From positions 1 through 6,927 of the forward strand of contig JAFOCX010000129.1 in the NCBI GenBank assembly GCA_017380975.1: 6,927 nucleotides of DNA. The letters are read 5' to 3'. The DNA comes from Lachnospiraceae bacterium (GTDB taxonomy: Bacteria; Bacillota; Clostridia; Lachnospirales; Lachnospiraceae). The translations under genes and the position numbers were made by a program. The stretch's first letter is position 1, and the number at the start of each line of letters is the position of its first letter. Below are positions 1-6,097 of the stretch, one piece after another. A model generated the notes under the pieces. The model was not told the origin of the DNA, searched no databases, and saw only the letters and a list, made by a program, of their open reading frames with translations.

Positions 1-47
1 AAAGAGAGAGGTAAGGTCGTGAAATTTTCCCTTGCCCCTCTCTTTTT
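1..47 (+). terminator. Intrinsic terminator of the upstream (off-window) gene
   Basis: Bases 1-16 pair with 30-45: A1-T45 through G8-C38, an A9/C37 mismatch, then G10-C36, G11-C35, a T12/G34 wobble and A13-T33 to G16-C30. The loop is about 13 nt (17-29). The stem runs into five T residues (43-47), as in a Rho-independent terminator. The A-run at the base of the left arm (1-3) pairs with part of the T-run, so it could also act on the opposite strand if a convergent gene existed. The gene it ends is outside the window. The left arm may extend past the window edge. Confidence 0.8.
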
Positions 48-60
48 CATGTATTATAAT
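32..60 (+). promoter_or_regulatory. Sigma-70/SigA-type promoter for the pfk-dnaX gene run
   Basis: A perfect -10 box TATAAT (55-60) lies 17 nt downstream of TTGCCC (32-37), which matches the -35 consensus TTGACA at four of six positions. The predicted transcription start is near A67, giving a leader of about 36 nt before the ATG at 103. The -35 box is inside the 3' arm of the preceding terminator. No operator or riboswitch is apparent in the short leader. The call rests on consensus and spacing only. Confidence 0.65.
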
Positions 61-80
61 CATATTAAGTATGCCATATT

Positions 81-90
81 GGAGAAAGGA
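81..90 (+). promoter_or_regulatory. Ribosome binding site of the phosphofructokinase gene
   Basis: The purine-rich GGAGAAAGGA ends 12 nt before the ATG at 103. The spacing is a little long, but it is the only Shine-Dalgarno-like match in the leader. It supports the ATG at 103 over an in-frame GTG at 19, which lies inside the terminator loop and upstream of the predicted transcription start. Confidence 0.6.
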
Positions 91-102
91 CGGAACATAG
101 TT

Positions 103-1188
103 ATGAAGCGAGTTGGTTTTTTAACCAGTGGCGGTGACTGCCAGGCGTTAAATGCGACCATGCGCGGCGTGGCAAAGGCACTTTACAGCATTTACGGTGA
201 TGAAGTGGAGATTATCGGATTTGAAGATGGTTACAAAGGTCTGATGTATGCGAACTATCGTTTTATGAACCGTTCTGATTTTTCCGGTATTTTGACAAAA
301 GGCGGTACGATGCTCGGTACCTCCAGACAGCCGTTCAAGCTGATGCGTGAACCGGATGAAAACGGTCTGGATAAGGTAGAGCTGATGCGTCACACATATT
401 ACAAGCTGAAACTGGACGCATTGGTGGTGCTTGGAGGCAACGGAAGCCAGAAGACAGCCAACCTCCTGAGTCAGGAAGGGTTAAATGTGATCGGGCTCCC
501 GAAGACGATCGATAACGACTTGTGGGGAACAGACATGACGTTTGGTTTCCAGAGTGCGGTAGATGTTGCGACCAATGCGATTGATTTTATTCATACAACT
601 GCGTCCTCTCACGGCCGCGTGTTCATCGTGGAGATCATGGGACACAAAGTCGGATGGCTGGCGCTTCACGCCGGTATCGCAGGCGGCGCAGATATTATCC
701 TTCTGCCGGAAATTCCGTATGATCTGGATGCGATTACGAAGAAGATCAAAGAACGTACGAAACATGGAAGCCGCTTTTCAATCTTAGCAGTAGCAGAAGG
801 TGCGATATCCAAAGAGGATGCCAAGTTATCCAAGAAGGAATATAAGAAGAAATTGGAAGAGCGTAAACAGAAGTATCAGTCTGTTGCGTATGAACTTGGT
901 GCAATGATCCAGGAAAAAACAGGTCTGGAGATCCGTGTGACGGTTCCGGGCCACATGCAGAGGGGCGGAGCGCCTGTTCCGTATGATCGTGTTATTTCTT
1001 CCAGGATCGGTGCCCATGCTGCGACCCTGATCGACAAAGAACAGTTTGGCCGACTTGTGGTTGTGAAGAACAATGTGATCACAGATATCCCGCTTTCTGA
1101 GTCCGCAGGAAAACTGAAATATGTAGACCCGAAATCCGATATTATTAAAGAGGCGAAACTGCTCGGCATCAGCTTCGGAGATGAATAG
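103..1188 (+). CDS. 6-phosphofructokinase (PfkA superfamily, G104/K124-type signature)
   Basis: The 361-residue protein is predicted to phosphorylate fructose 6-phosphate to fructose 1,6-bisphosphate in the cytosol, the committed step of glycolysis. The N-terminal phosphate-donor loop is TSGGDCQALNA (8-18), followed by R21. GGNGS (111-115) and PKTIDND (133-139, with the predicted base D137) form the catalytic core. The substrate-binding segments are EIMGHKVG (177-184) and PGHMQRGG (282-289). In E. coli numbering the donor-determining positions 103/104/124 read N/G/K. G104 is typical of ATP enzymes, K124 is typical of pyrophosphate enzymes, and N replaces the usual D103. ATP use is therefore likely but not proven. 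At 361 residues it is longer than the roughly 320 of classical bacterial PfkA. An extra lysine-rich helical stretch (238-257) accounts for part of this. The ATG at 103 is preferred because the family N-terminus begins there. The stop lies 3 nt before dnaX, so the two are probably co-transcribed. Confidence 0.93.
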   Translation: MKRVGFLTSGGDCQALNATMRGVAKALYSIYGDEVEIIGFEDGYKGLMYANYRFMNRSDFSGILTKGGTMLGTSRQPFKLMREPDENGLDKVELMRHTYYKLKLDALVVLGGNGSQKTANLLSQEGLNVIGLPKTIDNDLWGTDMTFGFQSAVDVATNAIDFIHTTASSHGRVFIVEIMGHKVGWLALHAGIAGGADIILLPEIPYDLDAITKKIKERTKHGSRFSILAVAEGAISKEDAKLSKKEYKKKLEERKQKYQSVAYELGAMIQEKTGLEIRVTVPGHMQRGGAPVPYDRVISSRIGAHAATLIDKEQFGRLVVVKNNVITDIPLSESAGKLKYVDPKSDIIKEAKLLGISFGDE

Positions 1189-1191
1189 ATT

Positions 1192-2844
1192 ATGTCATAT
1201 ACAGCATTATACAGGAAATGGCGACCGCACACCTTTGATGATGTGAAGGGCCAGGACCATATTGTTACAACTTTACAGAACCAGATCCGCGCACAGCGTA
1301 TCGGACATGCATATTTGTTCTGCGGAACCCGTGGTACAGGTAAGACAACGGTGGCAAAGATTCTTGCCCGTTCCGTAAACTGTGAAAATCCGGTGGACGG
1401 AAGTCCGTGCGGAGAGTGCCCGAGCTGTAAGCAGATCGCAGCCGGAACGTCTCTCAATGTGGTGGAGATTGATGCTGCATCCAACAACGGTGTGGAAAAT
1501 ATTCGTGAGATTCGCGACCAGGTTCAGTATCCGCCGACAGAAGGCAAGTATCGCGTTTACATCATCGACGAGGTGCATATGCTTTCGACGGGAGCGTTCA
1601 ATGCGCTTTTAAAGACGCTGGAAGAACCTCCGTCCTACGTGATCTTTATTCTGGCGACGACAGAAGTTCATAAGATCCCGATCACGGTATTGTCCCGATG
1701 CCAGAGATACGATTTCCGCAGGATCACAGTGGATACGATCGCAGACCGTCTGAAAGAACTGACTGACGCGGAGGGAATGCCTGTCGAGGAACGTGCACTC
1801 CGTTATGTGGCGAAGGCCGGAGACGGTTCCATGCGAGATGCACTGAGTCTGTTAGACCAGTGTGCAGCATTCCATTTTGGAGAAACCCTGACGTACGAAC
1901 ATGTGCTGGATGTGCTCGGAGCGGTGGACAACAGCGTGTTCCGAGAATTATTCTTGGCGGTTGTGCAGGGGCAGACCAAAGATTGTATTTTAAAATTAGA
2001 AGAAATGGTCATCCAGGGACGTGAGTTAACTCAGTTTGTGGTCGACTTTATCTGGTTCCTGAGGAATCTGCTGCTGTTAAAAACAGCGGAAGATGCAGAG
2101 GAACTGCTGGATATGTCGGAAGACAATTTAAAACTGCTGCGCGAAGATGCGAAACTGGCAGATGAGAATACACTGATGCGCTACATTCGCGTATTCTCAG
2201 AACTTTCCAACCAGATTCGATTTGCAGCACAGAAGCGCGTGCTCATTGAGCTGGCATTCATTAAACTGACGAAACCTCAGATGGAACAGGATCTGGAATC
2301 GATCCTGGAACGTCTGTCTGTACTGGAACGTCAGGTTGAGAATGGGATTCCGGCTGCGCCGGCCGGATATGCGCCGGTTGTGAGTGTGGGTTCTGAACCG
2401 CAGATGGAAACGGGAGGAGCTGCACCGATGAGCAATCCGGTACCGAATGCCGGAACTCCGACGCAGGGATATCAGGCTTCGGTTGAACCGCGAACCGTAA
2501 CACTTCCGAAAGCTCAGCTGGAAGATCTGAATATGGTGCGCAATGAATGGGGGAAGATCGTTCGTGCGATGGGGATGTCTGTGCGCCCGTGCTATCGAGA
2601 GACGGTTGTGGAGCCTGCAGGCGAGAGCTGTCTTTGCATCGTATTCAGTGATTCGATGAACTTCCATATGGGCAGCCGCCCGAGTATTCTGGGAGACATT
2701 GAACGATATGTGGAGCAGATGTACGGAAAATCCATTTATTTTAAAGCAAGACTTCGCGAGAGCGGAGAACGTATGGATACCAGATATATTACCGATGAAG
2801 AACTTCGGGAAAATATCCATATGGAGATCACGATTGAAGATTAG
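1192..2844 (+). CDS. dnaX: DNA polymerase III subunit gamma/tau (clamp loader ATPase)
   Basis: The 550-residue protein is the ATPase of the sliding-clamp loader. It opens and loads the beta clamp on primed DNA, and tau also tethers the polymerase. The N-terminus has the family start YRKWRP (7-12). The Walker A motif is GTRGTGKT (45-52). The clamp-loader zinc module uses C64, C73, C76 and C79. Walker B is IIDEVH (124-129), sensor 1 ATTEVHK is at 155-161, the SRC arginine-finger motif is at 168-170 (R169), and sensor 2 GSMRDA is at 212-217. Domain III, the oligomerisation collar, spans roughly 244-360. A Pro/Gly/Ala-rich linker covers about 385-440, and a folded tau-like C-terminal domain covers about 441-550. 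The length is close to Bacillus DnaX (about 560) and shorter than E. coli (643). I see no A-rich slippery site for a programmed frameshift, so a single tau-like product is expected. GGAG at 1177-1180, inside the end of pfk, is the likely RBS, so translation may be coupled. Confidence 0.97.
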   Translation: MSYTALYRKWRPHTFDDVKGQDHIVTTLQNQIRAQRIGHAYLFCGTRGTGKTTVAKILARSVNCENPVDGSPCGECPSCKQIAAGTSLNVVEIDAASNNGVENIREIRDQVQYPPTEGKYRVYIIDEVHMLSTGAFNALLKTLEEPPSYVIFILATTEVHKIPITVLSRCQRYDFRRITVDTIADRLKELTDAEGMPVEERALRYVAKAGDGSMRDALSLLDQCAAFHFGETLTYEHVLDVLGAVDNSVFRELFLAVVQGQTKDCILKLEEMVIQGRELTQFVVDFIWFLRNLLLLKTAEDAEELLDMSEDNLKLLREDAKLADENTLMRYIRVFSELSNQIRFAAQKRVLIELAFIKLTKPQMEQDLESILERLSVLERQVENGIPAAPAGYAPVVSVGSEPQMETGGAAPMSNPVPNAGTPTQGYQASVEPRTVTLPKAQLEDLNMVRNEWGKIVRAMGMSVRPCYRETVVEPAGESCLCIVFSDSMNFHMGSRPSILGDIERYVEQMYGKSIYFKARLRESGERMDTRYITDEELRENIHMEITIED

Positions 2845-2911
2845 TCGGTGAAATGACTTTTCAATATAAAAAATAATTTAAGAAAACATAGAATTCAGGA
2901 GGATTGAAACC
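2845..2911 (+). other. AT-rich spacer between dnaX and ybaB, with strong RBS
   Basis: This is a 67-nt AT-rich gap. AGGAGG at 2897-2902 sits 9 nt before the ATG at 2912 and is the strongest ribosome binding site in the window, fitting the high expression expected of a nucleoid protein. A TATAAA at 2865-2870 has no -35 partner at normal spacing. The only hairpin is TGAAA/TTTCA (2849-2853 with 2859-2863), without a following T-run. I therefore see neither a convincing promoter nor a terminator, and read-through from dnaX is expected. Confidence 0.6.
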
Positions 2912-3259
2912 ATGGCAAGACGTGGCGGTTTCCCGGGTGGTATGCCGGGCAATATGACAAATATTATGAAGCAGGCGCAGAGAATGCAGCGTCAGATGGA
3001 AGAGAAGACAAAAGAGCTGGAAGAGAAAGAATACACAGCAAGCGTAGGTGGCGGTGTTGTTACAGTAACAGTTTCCGGTAAAAAAGAAGTTGTTTCTGTG
3101 AAGATCTCTCCGGAGGCAGTAGATCCGGATGACGTTGAGATGTTAGAAGATCTTATCGTAGCTGCAACAAATGAAGCATTCCGTAAGATGGAAGAAGAGT
3201 CCAGTGCAATGATGGCAGAGCTTACAGGCGGCCTTAACTTAGGAGGACTTTCTTTCTAA
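2912..3259 (+). CDS. YbaB/EbfC family nucleoid-associated DNA-binding protein
   Basis: The 115-residue protein belongs to the YbaB/EbfC family, small dimeric proteins with a tweezer-like fold that bind DNA and associate with the nucleoid. A Gly/Met-rich N-terminus (4-14, [11 protein letters not shown]) leads into a long amphipathic helix (about 15-42, with [11 protein letters not shown]). The beta-sheet core follows (about 43-68, including [12 protein letters not shown]). The conserved acidic segment [12 protein letters not shown] is at 76-87, and a C-terminal helix covers 88-106. The protein ends in a Gly/Leu-rich tail. Length, order and motifs match the family. Placement between dnaX and recR is the widely conserved bacterial arrangement and supports a replication or recombination role, though the exact function is unsettled. 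Its stop is 1 nt from the recR start, which implies translational coupling. Confidence 0.95.
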   Translation: MARRGGFPGGMPGNMTNIMKQAQRMQRQMEEKTKELEEKEYTASVGGGVVTVTVSGKKEVVSVKISPEAVDPDDVEMLEDLIVAATNEAFRKMEEESSAMMAELTGGLNLGGLSF

Positions 3260-3260
3260 G

Positions 3261-3857
3261 ATGGATTACTACAGCAGCCAAATTTCAAAATTAATTGAAG
3301 AACTGTCAAAGCTTCCGGGAATCGGAAATAAGACGGCGCAGCGGCTGGCATTCCATATTATCAATATGCCGGAGGAGCAGGTGGACCGTCTATCCGGCGC
3401 GATCCGAGATGCGAAGCACAATGTCCATTATTGTAAAGAGTGTTTTACCCTGACGGATATGGATATTTGCCCGATCTGCAAGAGTCCGGTCCGTGACCAC
3501 AGTGTGATCATGGTCGTGGAAAATCCGAGAGATCTGGCAGCTTACGAAAAAACCGGGAAGTTCGAGGGAGTCTACCATGTCCTTCATGGTGCGATCTCTC
3601 CAATGCTCGGAATCGGCCCGGGAGATATCAAATTAAAAGAATTGATGACCAGACTCCAGAAAGATGTGAGAGAAGTCATCATCGCAACCAACTCCAGCCT
3701 GGAAGGCGAAACGACAGCCATGTATATCAGCAAGCTGATCAAACCGACAGGGATCAAGGTCACAAGGATCGCGAGCGGTGTGCCGGTAGGCGGAGATCTG
3801 GAATACATTGATGAAGTAACACTTCTGCGTGCGCTGGAGGGCCGTGTGGAATTGTAG
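3261..3857 (+). CDS. recR: Recombination mediator protein RecR
   Basis: The 198-residue protein acts with RecO (and RecF) to load RecA onto SSB-coated single-stranded DNA in gap repair. The helix-hairpin-helix motif is [14 protein letters not shown] (18-31). A C4 zinc finger uses C58, C61, C70 and C73. A Toprim domain covers about 79-175, with VVENPRDL at 85-92 and [10 protein letters not shown] at 144-153. The conserved C-terminal segment [16 protein letters not shown] (173-188) precedes the final ALEGR. The length equals the usual 198-200 residues. AGGAGG at 3241-3246, inside the last codons of ybaB, is the probable RBS. It is 14 nt from the ATG, so re-initiation by ribosomes finishing ybaB probably helps. 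Nothing about the protein is unusual. Confidence 0.97.
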   Translation: MDYYSSQISKLIEELSKLPGIGNKTAQRLAFHIINMPEEQVDRLSGAIRDAKHNVHYCKECFTLTDMDICPICKSPVRDHSVIMVVENPRDLAAYEKTGKFEGVYHVLHGAISPMLGIGPGDIKLKELMTRLQKDVREVIIATNSSLEGETTAMYISKLIKPTGIKVTRIASGVPVGGDLEYIDEVTLLRALEGRVEL

Positions 3858-3878
3858 GAAACTTAGGAGAAGCTATTC

Positions 3879-5978
3879 ATGGATAAGTACGAGTTTAACA
3901 TAAAAGTTGAACAGATTAAAAAATTAGTAAATCGCGGCGACTATGCGACTGCAATGAAAATTTGCGATACCATCGACTGGCGCCGTGTAAGAAACGGAAG
4001 CCTTCTTTCCATGGTTTCCCAGATTTACGAGAAAAACGAGGAGTATCAGGAAGCGAAAGAAGTTCTGAGGATCGCTTATGAGCGTGCACCGGTGGGCAAA
4101 CGCATCCTGTACAAACTGACAGATCTGGCTCTGAGAGAGGGACGCGTTGGAGAAGCAGAAACATATTACCGTGAGTTCTGTGAAGTTGCACAGGACGATC
4201 CGCGTCAGTACCTTCTCCGCTATTTGATCTTAAAAGAGAAAAAAGCACCGATCGAGCAGCTGATCCGCTCATTAGAGGCGTACACATCCTCCGAACTGGA
4301 CGAAAAGTGGATGTATGAGCTGGCAGAGCTTTATCATAAGGCGGGTCTTGAAGACAAATGCGTGGCAACCTGCGATACCATTATGCTGATGTTCGGCCTT
4401 GGTAAATACGTGGATAAAGCCATGGATTTAAAACTGGAGTATGCTCCGCTCAACAAGTATCAGATGGATCTCGTGGAGAACCGCGACAAATATGAGGCGA
4501 AGCTTCGTGCGGTAGAGGAAGAATACAGTACAAAGTCTTATGCTAAAGTAGAAGAAGACACGGTTTTAGAAGAGGAAACTCCGGAGCCGGAAGTTTCTGC
4601 GGAGGAGCCGACAGAGGAAGCTGTGATCCGCATCCATGAGGATGAGGAATCCGAAAAACTTGCTCAGGAAATGGCAAAGATCGCAGAAGAACCGACAGCG
4701 ATCGTAGAAGAGGACGAGATGGAGGCAACAAGGACACTTGATGACCTGCATTCTCTGAAAGAGATCAAGCCGACACAGAGAGTTTTAGATGCAGCAGCAG
4801 AGCGCGAGGCAGAAGCAGCAGCGGAAGCAGAGCGTGAAATTGAACGCCAGCGTGCAGCGATCCGTGCGGCGAAAGAACGCGAGGAGATGGAGGCGGAAGC
4901 TCTCCGTCGTGCGGAAGAAGAGCGTGAAAAAGCCCGCCGCGAGGAAGAAGAGCGTCGTGCAAAGAGAGAAGCTGAGATCGCTCGTGAACGTGCCCTGAGA
5001 GAAGAGGCAGAACGTTTAGAGCAGGAGCGTCTTGAGCGCGAAAAGGAAAAAGCAGCTGTAGCTGAAGAAATCGAAATCGAATCTCTGGACGATGAGCCGG
5101 AGATGAACAACCTGATGATCGAGGCAGAAACAGAGGAAGAGGGCCTTGCAATGGCCATTGAAGCTCTGAAGAAGATTCACAGAGAATTAGGATACAAAAA
5201 CCCGGTTGCAAAGATCAGCAGCGAAAAGTTAAATAAAAAGGGAATCCGTGCAGTTGCTGACAAGCTTGCAGGAAAAGACCTTGTGATCGAACACGCAGCA
5301 GGCTTGACTGCAGCAGTTCAAAATGAACTGGATGATCTTATGGAAAAAGATAAGAGTGGTATGATCGTTGTTCTTATCGATACTCCGGAAAATCTGGAGA
5401 AACTTCATGCGACACATGCATCCCTGGCAAGCAAATTCCAGTATATCGGTTCTGATGCGAAAGCAGAAGAGCAGAACATCACAGAAGCAGCTGTGGAAGA
5501 AGCACTGGAGAAAGAAATCGCGGCTCAGGAAAAGATCGCAAAGGAAGCAGAGAAAACTGCAAAGATCGAAAAAACTCCGATCGTTGTGAAAGAGGAACCG
5601 AAGGAAGAACCGGCATATGAGGAAGAGTCAGCAGATGAATCCACATATGAAGAAGAGGATTCCGAACACAATGAGACAGAAGACTACGATGATGATATCG
5701 AGATGGATGCAGATGAGTTCGCACAGTTTGCATGCAAATACGCATCCGAGATTGATTGCAGCATTACCGGTAAGAGCATGCTGGCGCTTTATGAGCGAAT
5801 CGAGATGATGGAGGAAGACGGAGTACGTCTGACTCAGAAAGCAGCCGTTGATCTGATCGAAGAAGCCGCTGATAAAGCAGAGAAAAAGACACTTGGCAGA
5901 AAACTGACAAGCATCTTCTCTCCGGCGTATGACAAAGAAGGTTTCCTGATCCTGCGCGAAAAGGATTTCTTTGACTAA
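3879..5978 (+). CDS. Uncharacterised TPR / long-helix protein with a putative P-loop-less AAA+ module
   Basis: I do not recognise a named family for this 699-residue protein. It has no signal peptide or membrane segment, so it is probably cytosolic. Residues 1-200 are helical pairs resembling TPRs (for example 15-32, 42-69, 76-104, 140-172). Residues 211-300 are an acidic, low-complexity linker. Residues 305-393 are almost purely E/R/A/K, a long single helix or coiled coil. Residues 408-522 look folded and, by eye, follow the CbxX/SpoVK AAA+ order. LMIEAETEEEGL (412-423) sits where the Walker A loop should be. DLVIEHAAGL (467-476) matches the Walker B strand, GMIVVLIDTPENLEKL (494-509) matches the sensor-1 strand and helix, and LASKF (516-520) matches the LRSRF arginine-finger position. 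No GxxxxGK[T/S] is present. Residues 525-606 are another acidic linker, with YEEE repeats at 580 and 590. Residues 607-699 are a helical domain resembling an AAA+ lid. AGGAG at 3865-3869, 9 nt before the ATG, supports the start. The gap from recR is 21 nt, so it is probably co-transcribed. ORF confidence is high. The AAA+ reading is inference (about 0.5). Confidence 0.9.
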   Translation: MDKYEFNIKVEQIKKLVNRGDYATAMKICDTIDWRRVRNGSLLSMVSQIYEKNEEYQEAKEVLRIAYERAPVGKRILYKLTDLALREGRVGEAETYYREFCEVAQDDPRQYLLRYLILKEKKAPIEQLIRSLEAYTSSELDEKWMYELAELYHKAGLEDKCVATCDTIMLMFGLGKYVDKAMDLKLEYAPLNKYQMDLVENRDKYEAKLRAVEEEYSTKSYAKVEEDTVLEEETPEPEVSAEEPTEEAVIRIHEDEESEKLAQEMAKIAEEPTAIVEEDEMEATRTLDDLHSLKEIKPTQRVLDAAAEREAEAAAEAEREIERQRAAIRAAKEREEMEAEALRRAEEEREKARREEEERRAKREAEIARERALREEAERLEQERLEREKEKAAVAEEIEIESLDDEPEMNNLMIEAETEEEGLAMAIEALKKIHRELGYKNPVAKISSEKLNKKGIRAVADKLAGKDLVIEHAAGLTAAVQNELDDLMEKDKSGMIVVLIDTPENLEKLHATHASLASKFQYIGSDAKAEEQNITEAAVEEALEKEIAAQEKIAKEAEKTAKIEKTPIVVKEEPKEEPAYEEESADESTYEEEDSEHNETEDYDDDIEMDADEFAQFACKYASEIDCSITGKSMLALYERIEMMEEDGVRLTQKAAVDLIEEAADKAEKKTLGRKLTSIFSPAYDKEGFLILREKDFFD
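4791..5057 (+). other. Segment encoding an E/R/A-rich single alpha-helix or coiled coil
   Basis: This encodes residues 305-393 of the 699-residue protein. About 90 residues are nearly all Glu, Arg, Ala and Lys with few hydrophobics, and acidic and basic residues alternate every three to four positions. There are no Gly or Pro residues. The regular i to i+4 E-R spacing (for example EEEREKARREEEERRAKRE, 346-364) and the scarcity of a/d hydrophobics favour a stable single alpha-helix over a dimeric coiled coil. Fully extended it would be about 13 nm. The same composition creates a long Ser/Arg-rich open frame on the opposite strand, which I treat as a shadow. Confidence 0.7.
5109..5438 (+). other. 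Putative degenerate AAA+ core (no Walker A)
   Basis: This encodes residues 411-520 of the 699-residue protein. A hand alignment to CbxX/SpoVK-type AAA+ proteins places strand 1 at 411-415. An acidic loop (EAETEEEG, 415-422) falls at the P-loop, followed by a helix AMAIEALKKIHRELG (424-438) matching the helix after Walker A. ISSEKL (446-451) falls at the strand before the pore-loop region. The Walker-B-like strand reads LVIEH where active members have LFIDE, and the sensor-1 and arginine-finger regions follow in order. The catalytic residues appear lost: no Lys in a P-loop, and Glu-His in place of Asp-Glu. The alignment is from memory and by eye. Confidence 0.45.
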
Positions 5979-5984
5979 TATAAT
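5979..5984 (+). promoter_or_regulatory. Perfect -10 box (TATAAT) without a recognisable -35
   Basis: TATAAT begins immediately after the stop codon of the 699-residue protein gene. The position 17 nt upstream (5956-5961, GCGAAA) does not resemble TTGACA, and no TG extension precedes the box. If used, transcription would start near 5991, at the foot of the stem-loop at 5993-6050, making that structure the 5' end of the HAD gene mRNA. It could equally be chance in AT-rich spacer. Confidence 0.3.
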
Positions 5985-5992
5985 ATAGTAGA

Positions 5993-6050
5993 AACAGTCG
6001 CCGGAGCGTCCGCCTCAAATATGGTCAGGCAGATGTTTCGGCGAACTGTT
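5993..6050 (+). other. Long imperfect stem-loop in the spacer before the HAD gene
   Basis: The arms 5993-6015 and 6027-6050 form about 22 base pairs: six outer pairs (5993-5998 with 6045-6050), a one-base bulge at A6044, then 12 continuous pairs (5999-6010 with 6032-6043). A C6011/A6031 mismatch and four inner pairs (6012-6015 with 6027-6030) close an 11-nt loop. Three of the pairs are G-U, which pair only in the + strand RNA, so the transcript strand is probably +. No T-run follows (TATAAGTTTAAAATAAG), so this is not a canonical intrinsic terminator. It could be a weak terminator, an mRNA 3'-end or processing structure, a leader element for the HAD gene, or a copy of a small palindromic repeat. 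Confidence 0.7.
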
Positions 6051-6097
6051 ATAAGTTTAAAATAAGAGCCTCTATTATTGAAACGGGGGAAATATTA

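Noticed and set aside
19..102. N-terminal extension of the phosphofructokinase from an in-frame GTG at 19
   Set aside because: It begins in the terminator loop, upstream of the predicted transcription start, has no RBS, and adds 28 residues not expected in the family. The ATG at 103 has an RBS and the family N-terminus.
876..1487. 203-codon minus-strand open frame crossing the pfk-dnaX junction
   Set aside because: It overlaps two clearly functional genes, has no recognisable motifs and its boundaries make no biological sense.
2080..2520. Programmed frameshift site in dnaX producing a short gamma form
   Set aside because: No A-rich slippery heptamer with a following stem-loop was found between the collar domain and the C-terminal domain.
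2197..2820. 207-codon minus-strand open frame within dnaX
   Set aside because: It is a shadow of the dnaX C-terminal coding region, with low-complexity content and no motifs.
2845..2911. Terminator or promoter between dnaX and ybaB
   Set aside because: The only hairpins have 4-5 bp stems with no T-run, and TATAAA at 2865 lacks a -35 box at 16-18 nt.
4664..5158. 164-codon open frame on the minus strand, rich in Ser/Arg/Ala
   Set aside because: It is the complement of the E/R/A-rich helix coding sequence. Its composition follows mechanically from GAG/GAA/CGT/GCA codons, and no RBS or homology is apparent.
6049..6078. Promoter TTATAA / TATTAT (18-nt spacing) before the HAD gene
   Set aside because: The start it predicts (near 6085) falls on the ribosome binding site, leaving no usable leader, and the -35 match is weak.
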